This document shows positions 23,279 to 35,839 of a stretch of DNA of 64,000 bases, piece after piece. The DNA lies in contig JBBPTG010000133.1 in assembly GCA_038093975.1 (NCBI GenBank), forward strand, positions 1 to 64,000. Direction: 5' to 3'. Source of the DNA: Chalciporus piperatus (lineage: Eukaryota; Basidiomycota; Agaricomycetes; Boletales; Boletaceae). The stretch's first letter is position 1, and each line of letters begins with the position of its first letter. A program made the position numbers and the translations under genes. Below the pieces are notes generated by a model that made no database searches, was not told where the DNA came from, and saw nothing but the letters and a program-made list of their open reading frames with translations.

Positions 23279-24724
23279 CCTAAGCTCAAAAGCACAAAGG
23301 ACGAAAGGAATGAAATGGTCACCACTTACGGATTGGACAGAGCGACCCGTCTCATATATATGGGTCTGTGCCGTACACACTTGGCATGGGCTTCGCGGGA
23401 TTTTTTGATATGGTTATTCTCGTAGCCATGTGGCAGGTCGGCCCTGTTCCTGCGCAAGGCTCACCCTGGCACTCAGGTTAAGTACTAGTCAGGCCGTTTT
23501 GCTTACGTTGGGGGTTCCAATGACATATTTTGGTCCTAGTATGATATGGCTGCCACATCCAACCTTGTTCAAACCTTCAAGTTGAGAACAACTCGAAACC
23601 ATGTTGAGATGCCGCAAGCTATGGCAGATCCGTCCTTATGCGCCGCGGAACAACTAGTTCGCAACTTGAAGGACTCTTTGAGTTATTCAGGTTGAGTTTA
23701 AATGCCAAATGCGATAACCTTCGACGGGCGGCCTAAGAGACTCCGTCGTTTACGGCTGGTTGCGTTGTCAACCTGATCGCAAATCTGCACTCCCGATTCC
23801 CAAATGATGCCGTGACAGGAACATAGTCTCTCATCCCGTTCTGGAATGAAAGCGTTGAAGCACTTTTTGTCAATATTTGATCTCAACTACCAACTGCATT
23901 TTTACCTTCCCAATTCTGCCAATGTACGTCACCTTACATGGCGCACGAGGATTCAAGCCAGTCTTCAGCTACCTCAGTGAAATTTGATGTCCAGGGGTCG
24001 GTGGTTGTCACGGAGTAAATGTCTATGCGCAGGCCCGCCAGCCTGAGGGCTCCAACGGTCTGGCGCAAAAGCCACCGGCCGTGGGCAGGCCGCAGAGCGA
24101 CTCAGAGGAACAACCCGTCTCAATTGACGTCCATGCGAATGTTCTCCAGAATGACATTGCGTGCGATAGAATCATAGATGTGATCGTTCAGACCAGCTCA
24201 GTTGACAAGCGGTCATGGAAAAAATTGCGCGACGAGCTTCTTGAGCTCCAGGTGCCAAGCGAAACAGAGCTGCATACGGCAAACTTGAAGTAGCCTATCG
24301 AAAGACGCGTTCAATCATCGGAAGTCTCTGCCTGGAAAAGATAGGGACGAATCAGAACTGGTCAGTGACTTCGTACCGTTTCATTGGCACGTTCGAGACG
24401 GCGTCGGCGGGGAGGGAGGGAGGGAGCGTACTTAGACGGATGGGGTGAGACAGTGTCTTCGAAATCAGGAGTGCCATAGTGCTATTGCGGCTATACCTGT
24501 ACGTGCGTAAGTCCTGACGTGGAGTGCATGCATCCATACAGAAAGAGTACAAACTTGAACAGGTCCCATTGAAGTTGAAGCGATGATTGGCTGACCCCAC
24601 TACCTGATCCGGCCAACTACTACTGGCACTAATCTGCAAGTCCGACACAGCGAGCCTCGCTCGGATCTATCGAGTGCAGCCATTCTTTCGAGACGTACCT
24701 CTTGCTTTGATCGATTTCCACCCG
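23279..24724. other. long intergenic region with a small open frame
   Basis: About 1.4 kb without a firmly supported gene. A plus-strand frame at 24081-24293 (70 aa, with SWKKLRDELLELQVPSETEL) is compositionally protein-like, but I know no relative and see no good start context. The rest holds only short frames. It includes the promoter of the MAT2B-like gene. Confidence 0.35.
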
Positions 24725-26061
24725 ATGAAGAGCGTCCTGGTCACAGGTGATCGCCATCCGCTGTGTATGGTTGTCTAATGCCGAGTCATATCTACTAGGT
24801 GCATCCGGCGTCCTCGGCACCGCCGTGTACAACGCATTCAAAGGCGCAGGCTTCCGTGTCGTCGGCTTGTCATACTCTCAAACCAAAGAAGGACTCGTTA
24901 AACTCGACTTGAGTGACGACCTGCTCTCTCATGGCGGAACGACCCTCGGAAAGTTGTTTAGTGAACACAAGTTCAGTTGTGCGTGAATGATAAGCCAGTC
25001 ATTGAGCTGGTTGGGGACTGAAACTGTAATCGTTCAAGGGGTCATCCACTGCGCTGCCGAAAGGCGGCCGGACGCATTCAAGGAGGTGAGTCGGCCTACT
25101 CGGCTCTCCTTGTTGGCTCGTCCTTCTCATCAGATTTCCTGCTCCATAGGGAGCGCCTGGTGCTGCGGCCGCAGTGAAGGTCCGTTCATACATGCTCCGC
25201 ACCGTTGTCAAGTTGTTACTAACGCATTGGAATGTAGCTTAACAAAGACGTTCCTGGGCGTCTCGCTGAAATCTGTAAGGACAATGATGCTACCCTGGTA
25301 TACATTTCGACAGGTATGTCACCTTGACCCTGCGGGTGCCTGGGGCATTCTCACGTTGGCGGTGCAACTGGCATGTAGATTATGTCTTCGATGGCAGAAC
25401 CCCCCCATACAAACCAAACAGTGTCACAAACCCTTTGCAGGAGTACGGTGCCACGAAGTCCGCTGGTGAAAAGGCTGTACTACTTGGTGTAAGTGGCGCG
25501 AAGGTTGTGGTTCTCCGGGTTCCTGTGCTGTGAGTGATCACCGATTTTGCTAAGATCCTTTACTAACGTCGTACGACATGTACCCTGAAGCTATGGTCCC
25601 GCACCAAAGAATTCTGATACCGCAGTCAATACTCTCATAGATGTTGTTCAGGATCGGTCTGGGAAGACTTACAAGATGGATGATTATGCACAACGATACC
25701 CTACTAACGTTGTCGACATTGCCTCGTTCCTCGTCCGCCTATTAGGTGTGTACACTGAAGCTCGTGCTCCGCCTCTTTTTTTCATGACCGGCACACAGCC
25801 GTGGATAAGACCCTCCCCCGGATCATGCACTATTCCGCTAACGAGTGCATGACTAAATACACGATGTGCGAGATATTCGGGAAGATCCTCAATCTGCCCA
25901 TAAACCACATCATCCGCGACAGCTCAGTCCCTGCGGATGCGGTAGCGCGTCCGAAGGACTGTCACTTGTCCACTGAAGATACTGAGAAAATCGTTGGTGA
26001 TCTCGGTTGCTCCAACTTTGAGACCTGGTGGACGAAGCATTTGACCAGTGGGCAAAAGTAG
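24725..26061 (+). CDS. MAT2B-like NAD(P)-binding protein (RmlD family)
   Basis: An extended short-chain dehydrogenase/reductase-fold protein like the beta (regulatory) subunit of methionine adenosyltransferase 2 and bacterial dTDP-4-dehydrorhamnose reductase. Exon 1 is only MKSVLVTG, and the intron splits the dinucleotide-binding loop VTGASGVLG. Then come FRVVGLSYSQ, VIHCAAERRPDAF, RLAEICKDNDATLVYISTDYV, GRTPPYKP and EYGATKSAGEKAVL, which holds the SDR lysine but reads YGATK rather than YGxSK. VVVLRVPVLYGPAPKNSDTA and the C-terminal VDIASFLVRLL and PRIMHYSANECMTKYTMC follow. About six exons. Partner methionine adenosyltransferase is not in the window. Assignment to the family is firm, to the exact role less so. 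Confidence 0.85.
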
Positions 26062-26132
26062 ATCACATTCAACCGAGGTCTGTGTACGATATGTCTTGAT
26101 GCCTTTTTCAACACGAAAGATCCAACTTTCGA

Positions 26133-26482
26133 CTACTTCTTTTCCGCCTCTTTCCTCTCTGTTGATTCTTGCTGCGGGTTCTCCGCGGGCTCTGTTTTTC
26201 CATGTACAAGACTCGAGAAATGCTCCTTGATCTTGGGTGTTTCATGACGCCAGATACAACAAGCTTCAGAATCTTCACGCACTGCATCACTAAAGTACTC
26301 TGTTCGTATGGTTTAAGCCTAGAAGGCACAGAGAAAAGCCGACATAACTTACCCGCACGTTGATCAATATCTTTCATACCTTCGGAGCAATACCCATCGA
26401 TGGATGAGACACCCATTGGGTGATGCGACCCCGTTGCTTCAAGCGGTGGAGATTGAGTACCAGACGTCGCCATTGTGCTCAA
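26133..26482 (-). CDS. uncharacterised 98-aa protein
   Basis: Two exons (26482-26353 and 26299-26133) sum to 99 codons including the stop. The 53-bp intron has a GTAAGT donor and an ACAG acceptor. The protein reads MSTMATSGTQSPPLEATGSH, then a middle with DIDQRAEYFSDAVREDSEAC, a CC pair, IWRHETPKIKEHFSSLVHGK and a Glu/Lys-rich end ERKEAEKK. I do not recognise it. A second Met at 26473 is an alternative start. It converges with the MAT2B-like gene, 71 bp away. Confidence 0.5.
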
Positions 26483-26782
26483 TAAAGGGCAGATTCAAGT
26501 TGTCGTTGCAATGACGAGGTCAAGGTCTCCTGTGTCCGATGACATCATATTTCGGACGAATTCCCCCGAATCAGAAACATGTCCGAAAAAGGAAAATCCG
26601 TATTACCCTCGAGCTCACCTCGGGAGAGAAGAAAAGGCACTGAACTTTGCACGTCGTGGAGTGAACCTTGTGCTTCTCCGCCTCGTAACCGCAATCTGTT
26701 AGGTATGTATGGCAGGCAGTTTAACCATGTCTGACATTTACAAGATAAGGTATTTTCCTCCAAACACCGATCTGGACTCCCG

Positions 26783-29406
26783 TCACTGGCACTTCCCCCC
26801 CTCATACCCTGACACGTCAGTCTCCTCAAACACCGCGGACGCGCCAATGACAGGGAATAACCTGTTCAGCACATAATACACGATGGACGACAATCCGAAT
26901 CCCGTAAAGAACGAGAGCTCGTAAATCCGTGTCGCCACGATCGGCACAGTACGACCAGCTTGATCGAGTGAGGTAGTTGGGAGGAGTACACGGTGTACGA
27001 GTGTCAATCACGTCAGTTCATCGTTGAGGTTTCACAGCCGGACCGCGGCGAACCATCCCCAAAGAGATGTGAGAAAGGTAAGAAGAAAAAAACTCACTCG
27101 CTCCCGCAAACCCGACCACGTTGATAAGAATTCCGGCAATGTAAGCGGCGTACGCGCTGGCCCATCAGATTCACGTCCAGGTGAACTTTGTGGCACCTCG
27201 AGGGAGAAGGAAACCTACCGAAAGTTTATTCCGTACGTATACCAATACCAAGTGCCTTGACCCGTCTGATACAAGTCAGCGACGTTATAGTGGCCCTTGC
27301 GGATTAAATAATATTCCGTGACCTATGGTAACATCAAGGAATTCAGTGAGACAACGTCGATTGAAGTCTACAGCTCGGCACGTACCATCACTCCAGCGAT
27401 CGAGCTCAGGAATACGGAATATGCCGACAGATAAGAGGTAAAGTTATTGCTACTCTTGAGCAAATTCCAAGGACACATGCAAAGTCCAACGATTGCTGCA
27501 ATGTACCCTCCTCTTCGGATATTCTGTAAAATAAACGGTCAGTCACGTCAATCAGTGATATAATCATATCGCGATTTAGACGTAGTAGAAGAAACCAAGG
27601 TACGTGTTGACATGGACACCCACAATGAAACGAGGGAAAAGCGCGGTAAGGTCACACCCAGCCGAGACGGAATTCGCGGATATGTTCGTGCTAGTGCCCA
27701 GTCGCATCCGCGAACCAAGCCCATTCGAGTTCCAAAAATACCATGGAGATGAAAGAGAAGAATCAGATTCATTAATCGCCGTTTTATTGACAGTAACATC
27801 AAAAACATACCCCATCTGGTGGGTGTTTTCTTTTCCGTGAGCAATGCTCATATGTCTTGCGTATCACAAGAGAAGACATGCTCTGGTTTGCTCACCTGCG
27901 CAATAACGAGCGAAGCGGAGATGAACCAAACCTAGTCAAGGGGTAAGCAAACTAGATCCCTCTCGAGTGAGCGCAGTGCCGAACATACCCCAAATCTAGT
28001 CGCTGGCGATGGACTATCATCCAAGAATCGTCCCAGCAAATCGATGGGAGACCAGATAGCCTCTCCATATATAGCCTGGGAAGACGAACTAACTAGAATT
28101 CCGATTAAACACACGATAGAAGACGCCAATGGCACTGCGAACAGCTGCGACCAAAGTGCCGCAGCGGGCGTTCTCGCCCGGGACGCAAAATCAGGTGCGT
28201 TCCTATTTTCGATTCAACGGTGAGTTGAATAGAGACCAAGTCAAAGAAAATGAAAGACGTATGCTGACGTGAGGAGTGTCACCGAGTTGCCGATGCACGA
28301 CATGAGGCTCACAACCATGGCCCACGCTAAATTAGATCCACGGATGCTGGAAGGTTGATGGACGATCGGACCTATTCCATGTGCCTTGAGTATACACCAT
28401 ACGAGGAATGCGATCCCAGCGATTGGCGTAACCAGCATCTTTACCACGAAGAACTGGCGACTTTCGAGAGGGTATCAGCATAACAAGAGTCTCGACTCGA
28501 GAATCTTCTCTTACGAACATCTTATGAACAGGGAACCATATTAAGGGCAGCGAAAAGAGCCAGAACAGGAAGAAGCACATAAAGTCCCGAGTATTCGTTC
28601 CGGACGAAGCAGGGAGTGAATTGGCTGCATCCCCGTGACATTCAATCAGCGCGCCTCTCATAACCAAACGATAGTTTTCACTTACGGATGTTATTCACGC
28701 TTGGCCACATCGCGCGCAACATCACCAAAACACACGTCCCTCCAATGCTCGCCTGCACTCCATACCATATGCTACAACCCAGATTAGGACACAAGCACGC
28801 GGACAGCAACCTTTCAGATACCCTTACCAGGCCATTGCGCCTCGGTTGAAAACACACCACAAACTTCCAAAGACACCAAAACTCGTGCGAATGACGACTG
28901 GAAATGTGACATGGAACACTGCACCTGGTCGCGCGTTCAAGACCAGAAAAGGCGTGACTACGCCAAACGCCACCCATACGCAAATCCAGGCTTGCCACCA
29001 TGATATGCCTAGCTGTATCATGGAGGAAACGATCATCCAGCTTTTGAAGGAAAGGGTAAGCACAGGACGGCTTTCGGATCATGCAGGAGACCAGACTCAC
29101 GTGTTGATATTGAACATGTCTGCCACCCAGCTGTTCGATCCACCGAGTGAGTGGGTTTGCGCCTTTGAAGGAAGAACTTCTAGACATACAACGCAACATA
29201 GTTGTGTCCACGCCAGGTCCTGTTTTCGGGGACTACAGGAAGCAGGTCCTCATTCTTTGGAGCCGAGATTGAAATCGTGAGGTTTGGAAACGGTATATTT
29301 GAGAGAGCACAAAGGGCACACTCACGGTGATTAATTGCTGAATTAGCATGAGGTTTGGGTCGCAAGGGAGTCCAAGGGCTTGGGTTAGCCTACGGATAAG
29401 AACCAT
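26783..29406 (-). CDS. NCS1-family nucleobase/allantoin permease
   Basis: Predicted 12-helix plasma-membrane proton or sodium symporter of the NCS1 family, with uracil, allantoin, purine-cytosine or thiamine-type substrates. Spliced landmarks: [20 protein letters not shown] and [14 protein letters not shown] (helix 1 signature), [106 protein letters not shown], and [20 protein letters not shown] near the end. The first exon is [16 protein letters not shown] at 29406. There are at least ten introns, and all those checked have usable borders. Substrate cannot be decided from these blocks. Confidence 0.82.
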
Positions 29407-29450
29407 GACGAAGTGTCCTTGGTACAACTCAAGAGTGAGATTGTGAGATG

Positions 29451-29516
29451 GATCACACCCATCCTTCGGGGGGATCACACCCATCCTTCGGGGGGATCAC
29501 ACCTCGCCTTCTTGGG
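29451..29516. repeat. 22-bp tandem repeat upstream of the permease
   Basis: Two exact copies of a 22-bp unit beginning GATCACACCCATCCTTC (29451-29472 and 29473-29494), then a diverged third unit. They lie 45 bp upstream of the permease start codon, in its likely 5' UTR or promoter. Confidence 0.8.
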
Positions 29517-30145
29517 CGGACCCCTTATCTTCGAGGGAACAAAGTGTCCTCGGTGAACGGGATGGAATGTTTCCAATCCTCTATAAGCGGAAGTGCACTC
29601 ACTTTAAATATCAAAGATATGATGTGAGTAGGGTACTTATCGCTGACCAGCCCATGGAGTAAACCTGTGGTAACATAAATAATAACCTGCATACCCATAG
29701 CTGCTGCACGATCACAAGACACAAGAGCAAAATGACAAACGAAAACGGAAGAGAGGAGTGAGCGGAATTTCGAAAGGAACCTAGAGGAAACCGCGTCAAC
29801 ACGGGTATCAAAGGGTATTTTCGAAGCTCATGAAAGCTAACGATATGAATTAATTGATGGATGTCTGGTAATACAAGATGCTCGAGGGGGCCAACTGGGT
29901 TGGAAACACAAATCGACAAGCAAAGCAAAGCGAGCAAACCAGACGATGGACATAAAGGACAAGGCACGTAGTCATATGCTCGATGGTGGAGATGGTGTGG
30001 AGATGCTCAGAATAGATGGAAATGATGATATACACAAAATGTCCCGCAATGATATCCTGTTGGGCGGAAACTGCACGTCGAGTACTGCATGGGCATGGGG
30101 TAAATGTAGTGTCAGAACGACAAGGGCGGGTCAAAGTTGGGGTGA
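29517..30145. other. upstream of permease, no gene seen
   Basis: Hydrophobic minus-strand frames occur, for example at 29611-29967, but without family motifs or good splice context. This is best read as promoter and intergenic DNA. Confidence 0.35.
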
Positions 30146-31011
30146 TTAGTCCGAGGGGGACTCCGGGGAACTACAACGTGCTGGTGAAGCTTGGGTTTCC
30201 TTGAAGCGTTGTGAGGTTGGCGACGGTGAAGAAAATGTGAAGGCGGAATAGATTCGCTTGCGGTCGGGTGTTGAGAAGTCGTTGGTTTGACGGGAGGAGT
30301 GGTCGGTTTTGCACTGTTTGTCGTTCGTCGTAGGTAGTGGTTTGGCAAGCAAGGTAGGAGAAAAGTAATCGCGGATAGCTGGTTCCACTGACTGTTCCTT
30401 GAGGTAGTGTCAGTCTAGAGAGGCACGCAGGCGGTGGTTGTACAGACCCTGTCCGTGTGTACGTCAGGCTCTTGGCTTGCCGCGCGAGTAGCCTCGTACG
30501 CCTCTGACACATCTGCCAAGGGCGAGACAGTCAACTCGTAACACCTCGAGTCGATGTTGACCTGAGGAATCGATACGCGAGCCGGCTGGCGTTGCAACTC
30601 CTGCTCTTCATCGACCGGAGGCAAGGGAGAGGCTTTGCGAGAGGAACGAGACACTCTGGCGCTACTCTTCCTGCCCTCAGAACTTTTCGACTTGCTACCG
30701 GAACTCAAAGGTTTTCGAGACTTCTTTGGTTCGGGTTTGAGTTCCTTCTGCTTCTTTGAGGAAGGGACTACTAGCATTTTGGTGGCAAGGGCGCCAGTCT
30801 TCCTCTTCTTCGCCTCAGAGGCAGAAGCGGGACCAGCTCGCTCTCCGGTGAGTGGATGAAGGTTCTCCTTCTCGATTGAAGCGAGGGTAGATAGTAATGT
30901 GGCAGCTGCGTCCGTGGCAGCAAGAGTCACAGCGGGTTCATCAGAGTCGTTCAGAGGTTGTGGTGCCTCAGAGGGAGTGTCCTGGAATACGGTAAAGGAG
31001 CGAACGGACAT
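30146..31011 (-). CDS. KEN-box protein, possible securin-like APC/C substrate
   Basis: Two exons (31011-30463 and 30397-30146) give 266 aa. The N-terminus MSVRSFTVFQDTPSEAPQP is followed by IEKENLHPLTGE, a KEN box in the Asn-Leu-His-Pro context seen in APC/C degrons. A highly basic Ser/Lys middle follows (KKQKELKPEPKKSRKPL, SKSSEGRKSSARVSRSS), then RCYELTVSPLADVSEAYEA. The second exon has VEPAIRDYFSPTLLAKPLP and KRIYSAFTFSSPSP. The layout of N-terminal degron, basic disordered body and acidic/hydrophobic C-terminal motif resembles fungal securins, but I see no decisive homology. The KEN box is seen; the securin role is inference. MCB boxes lie about 200 bp upstream. Confidence 0.6.
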
Positions 31012-31206
31012 TGAGATAGAAAAAATGAAACTGTGATGAAGTAGCTGTGGAGATACCGGACGAGAAGGTGGGTGAGCGACGAGTTTGAGTAGGCTGAGTA
31101 GGCGTGGGCTGTGCAACACGTTGATGAACAGAAAATGAGCATGTTCACAATTCCCCTCGCTTAGCCCATTTAAACCGAACTTGCCATTTTAAGACCCCGC
31201 CGCTCC

Positions 31207-31234
31207 GACGCGCCGCACGCGTACCGCGACGCGT
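31207..31234. promoter_or_regulatory. paired MCB boxes upstream of KEN-box gene
   Basis: ACGCGT occurs at 31217-31222 and again at 31229-31234, with GACGCG at 31207, about 206-218 bp upstream of the KEN-box protein start. Paired ACGCGT is the classical MBF (G1/S) arrangement in fungi. Confidence 0.5.
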
Positions 31235-31701
31235 CGTGGTCACGTGCAAGCGGTCTCTGTCCAGTCAGTGTCACTGTCCACGTTGTATGTGCCCATCAAC
31301 CGTGCCCATCACGGTCCTTCGCTTCAGACTCGTTCTATAGGTCATACCTGTGGTCTTTTAGCCTGTACAGATGCCATACTCAACGCGTTTTGTGTCACAA
31401 TCACGCAGATTCCATACTGCAATCGCGATCCCGGTGGCCACGCCCTGATTCTTCGGACGAAGAATCTCACTGGTGCCGACGCAGTTCCATTGACGTGTTC
31501 GCATCAGTCGCGCCTGCTCGACTTGACTACACCTCTAGTCCATGCAGCTGATACACGAGGGCAAAACCGGATACCTAGCTCGGTCACAGGTTGGTTTGAT
31601 TTCCATTATTCTGTCCGTTACTTGTCAGCAACGTTGACGCAAAGACCCAGGCGCTCACCAATTAGCTCTAATTAACTTGACCTCGGTGATCGAGTGTGCA
31701 C
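31235..31701. other. intergenic, no gene seen
   Basis: An open plus-strand frame at 31244-31675 shows no family motifs. Nothing else is supported. Confidence 0.3.
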
Positions 31702-32103
31702 TTAGATCCCAAATGCGGAATTTCCATTTTTCGACTCTAGTCCTTCCCGTATGATTTTTCTGCGAGTTGCTGCCCAGTCGTCGGTCGGTCGAGCAGCAGC
31801 CAGTTCACTTGGCGTACTTACCTGGTTGCCATATTGACCGTGCTGATCATTCAGCAACTTGGCGTACATTGTTCGGACTTCTGTTTCGTTTCTCCCGACT
31901 CCTTGCCATATAGGGGTAGTACAGCGATAGCATATTGAAATCGGCTTACTGATCTCCCCAAGCCTGTGATGATAGAAAAGGTGCTCTGCCTCGATGATTT
32001 TATCGAACCTTCCTCTGACTTGCAGGGAACGTTTCATTTCACTCACCACTCGTCTATCACGGGCTGCTACTAAGTGGGGGTCTGGCTGCCTCATGCACGC
32101 CAC
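31702..32103 (-). CDS. uncharacterised 133-residue open frame
   Basis: An uninterrupted minus-strand frame beginning MACMRQPDPHLVAARDRRVV, with FDKIIEAEHLFYHHRLGEIS and a CYRC pair, ending GNSAFGI. Composition looks protein-like but I recognise no family, and the start lies only 161 bp from the divergent kinase gene. It could be a single exon of a larger gene or a remnant. Confidence 0.3.
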   Translation of the reverse strand: MACMRQPDPHLVAARDRRVVSEMKRSLQVRGRFDKIIEAEHLFYHHRLGEISKPISICYRCTTPIWQGVGRNETEVRTMYAKLLNDQHGQYGNQVSTPSELAAARPTDDWAATRRKIIREGLESKNGNSAFGI

Positions 32104-32264
32104 GCTGCAACGGGCCGTTACTCATTTAAATTGCCGCCGTGCTCGAGCTCTTCCTCGTCCTTACCTCCCTCTGTTCTCCATTGCACTCCTCGTCTTCGGA
32201 CGTCCCTTCCTCGACCTTTTAGGTCCCCACCAATCCACCAGTCGTTGAGCCACGCTATCCCAGG

Positions 32265-34528
32265 ATGCCCTCCAAGCAGTCATCTGCACCTCCCCCAGCC
32301 CTGGGTACGCTCATCGACAATGATACTCTCGAGCTTGTCGAGGTCCTCGGCGTAGGAGGTTACGGTGTTGTGTACCGCGCCGTCGACCCTTTTGGACGCA
32401 ACTATGCTGTCAAGTGCCTCATTAGCTCCCAGGCTCACAGCGGCTCTCGCCAGCGCCAATTGCACATGCGAGAAATAGCCTTGCATCGTCTCGCGTCAGC
32501 CCACCCCAACGTGGTCACCCTCCACCGGGTTGTGGAGGAGCGGAACTATACCTACCTCATCATGGACTATGCTTCCGATGGCGACCTCTTCTCCCAAATT
32601 TTGCACCACTGCCGCTATCTCGGTCAGGACTACTTGATCAAGCACATATTCCTCCAGCTCCTCGATGCCGTCGAATACTGCCATTCGCTAGGGATCTATC
32701 ATCGAGATCTCAAGCCAGAAAACGTGCTGTGCTTCGATGGAGGATTGCGAGTTGCTATCACGGACTTCGGCCTCGCGACCACTGACAGGTTTAGCGAGGA
32801 GTTCCGCACCGGCAGTGTCTACCACATGAGCCCAGGTTCGTATCCTTCTTCTTTCCTTCTCTCAGTCGCTGATTTTGTCGTATAGAATGCCAAGGCGGCG
32901 AGTTTGCACCGACAGGGTCGTATTCTCCCCTCTTCAATGACATCTGGTCTCTGGCCATCATACTCCTAAACTTGGCCACCGGACGTAACCCCTGGAAGTC
33001 GGCATCATCGTCTGACCCGACTTTTCAGGCGTACCTCCAAGATCCCCTAAACTTCCTTCCGACTGTCCTTCCTATCTCTGCCGAAGTCAACGATATTCTT
33101 TGCCGAATGCTCGAGGTCGACTGGCGTCGTCGTATCACCCTATCGGAAGTCAGGGCTGCTATACAGCAGGTAGACCAATTCTACGCGGAAGGTGTCATCT
33201 TCGAAGGAAGCATGGCACGCTGTTCTTGGGAGATCGACGTCGATATCGAGAGCGATTCAGACTCTTCTACTCCTGCCGAACCTGCCGAACAACGCGAGGA
33301 ACTTCATTCCAGGTGGAGCAAGGACAGTGATTCGGAGATGGAGTACACAAGGCACTCCATTCGGGACCCGATGTGGGACGAGGAGTACTCCTCGTGCAGC
33401 GCAACCTGGGCTATCGAGTCCTCGATTCGCTCACCATCGTCTGCTGTGGTCGAGCCTCTCAAACTTTACGAACCCCCTCGCACTCCTCCCTCGACATATT
33501 CACCATTATCACCCATTGCATCAGGTTCCTTTCCCTCCGTTCCCCCGACTCCTGAAGGCGTAAGTGTGTTCCGCGCCAGGCCGACACATGGTGCCTCGAA
33601 GCCTCTCAAAATCAACACCGAGTGTGGTCGTCGGATCTTTTTCACGGGTAGCGGCAACACCCACACCACCATCTCCACTATGCACACCGCCGTCGAAAGT
33701 GCTACCCCTTTCTCTTCTTGCTTCTACCTCCCTTCACCCACCTCCGTCTCCAAGATCTCCCTCCCTTGGACCTCATCTGCCATGCCGTCGAGTTTCGACC
33801 TCGGTGTCTACGCAACTCCCGGAAGTAAACACACGGATGCAACATCTTGGGAATATTCTGACTCGGATTACTCGTCGTCATACCCCTCCAGCATGTCTTC
33901 TTCTGAGAGCGTGGTGGGTCTGGACTTAGACACTGCTTCCAAGAGGATGCTTGAAGACACTTCCCCTGCACACTTGGCCATCTGGCGCCGTGAACATGTC
34001 GCCCCTAGTGCTATGAATTTCTACGTGCCCTCTGTTGTCGCGAACACGTGTCGCCCAGAAGCACACCCACCGCATCCTCCACTTCCCCCATCCCATCAAC
34101 CCCATCCCATCCCTGGTCCACTGCCTCGAGCCAGTTCTCCTGTACCGATCCCAGTCCCTCGATCCGCGAATGGGAGTGAAGAAAGGCGGTGGTCTTCTTC
34201 TCTCTGGCGGTTTTCCTTTCCGCGCGCCTCCTCACCACCCCGCACTCCCCCTGGCAGTGGTGAGGAAGAACAGCGAGGACGAAGAGGCTCATTCACGGAT
34301 GCATTTCCATTTCACTCATTTTTCACCTCGAGTCCTACATCATCCTGGCGTCGTTCGCCTTCGCCACCTGCCGCGGAACCCCCTGCATCTAACACGACTC
34401 CGACCCCGCAGGCGGGGGAAATGTTAACGGCTGGGACACAAGAGTCGTGTCGTCAGGCTGCTCGCCAACGGCCGAGACGGCATTGGTTCTCGCCAGGAAA
34501 ATTCTTCGCGACCGCTGGTGCGCTGTAG
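32265..34528 (+). CDS. RAN1-like serine/threonine protein kinase
   Basis: Two exons (32265-32835 and 32886-34528) give 737 aa. The kinase domain is N-terminal: VLGVGGYGVVYRAVD (glycine loop), YAVKCL (ATP lysine), [31 protein letters not shown] (catalytic loop), ITDFGLAT (DFG) and GSVYHMSPEC across the intron, then DIWSLAIILLNLATGRNPWK. That pattern fits the Ran1/Pat1-KSP1 group, which in fission yeast restrains meiosis. The C-terminal 450 residues are Ser/Pro-rich and disordered, with acidic SDSDSS and TPPSTYSPLSP stretches likely to be phosphorylated. The last 20 residues are basic. All catalytic residues are present. Confidence 0.85.
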
Positions 34529-35839
34529 GTTCGCGGGCTTGATCCTACCCATTCGGTCTCTCCTCTCCCTCTTCATCCATGTCCTCGGCATGCATGCGAC
34601 ACACACCGACACATCAGCATGGACATTACGCTTTGACATGAATGTTCGAACGAACACATTGTACGAGTGCCACATATCTTCGATCAGTTTTTTCCATCAT
34701 CTCATTCATCGCATCTCAATCTTTCATGTATTCATGGCACTCATATCAGCCACCTTCGATGTTCGCACCCCGTTTTTTGTTTTTGTTTTCTTTCAATTTC
34801 GCATCCACTGTATGTATGAAGTACCCGGTGTACCAGAAATCTCCACCCTTCTCCACCCCACTACGCCGTCATGTAACCATGTCCAACCACTGGCACGTAG
34901 CAGATACGTACCAAAAACAACAATTCCATCTGCCACTCGAAATCAGCTCATCCTCAAGGTGCCGCTTCTGAATGAATGCCACACGAAACTGGTTTTTACT
35001 CGATCATTTCAATTTTCGAACCTTTCTAAAACGAGCCTTTATAGAGTTCAGAACATATGGAATTTCTAGAAGGCCAGGACGAATCCAAGGAAGGCTCCAG
35101 GACCATGGTACTTCCCGGGGTTCTTCTGGGTAATACGAATTCTATGGGATCGATGATGACTCACGGGGACCCTTAAAGTGTGCCGAAATTGGGGTACGAT
35201 GGAGTGAACGTTGAGCGTAGAGGGTTCGACTGTTCTGGGTATTTGGAAGTTAGTTGTTGTCACGGGCCCGGGGGTTGTCCCTTGGTTGTGTCGATATTCG
35301 CTCCTAGATCTTCAAAGACGTCAATCCGGTCCCGAGGCGCGAGTCTCGGACTCCTGAGGCCGGGACACCCGGGCAGGCTGTTCCGACTCACAATGAGACA
35401 AGACATAACACCTTTCCTATTCTTGCTCTAGAACATGTCACGAATGAGTAGATAGGTGCGCCTCGTGACGTCGTCCATCAAGTGTCTGGACTTGGTTGGG
35501 ATTTGGCCTGGGTTTCTTCCACTGAAGTCACAAGGCAGCGTCATCCAGGGATCGTCACTTACCACGAAAACCTTAAATCGGGGTCCATACTCCAGTCATC
35601 GAAAAGCTGCCGGAGCGCAGCGCTCAGCGATGATAAACGTTACCTCGCGGTGCTAAAGTGTTGGGAGCAAAAACTTGACGGCTTCAAAGTTTCAAGTCTC
35701 ATTCCACAGGTAGGTAGAGGGCTTTGCTTACTTACCTGTCGAGGATCGCAGACCAGTGGTCAACGACTCGGAGTACTCACACAAAGCTCGGAGCACAGAT
35801 TGACAACTTGATGGACGTGAACAATCCGAGCCGGGTCCG
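34529..35839. other. intergenic, no gene seen
   Basis: About 1.3 kb after the kinase. The first 400 bp are T-rich and probably 3' UTR. I see no family resemblance in the frames of 35180-35830. Confidence 0.4.
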
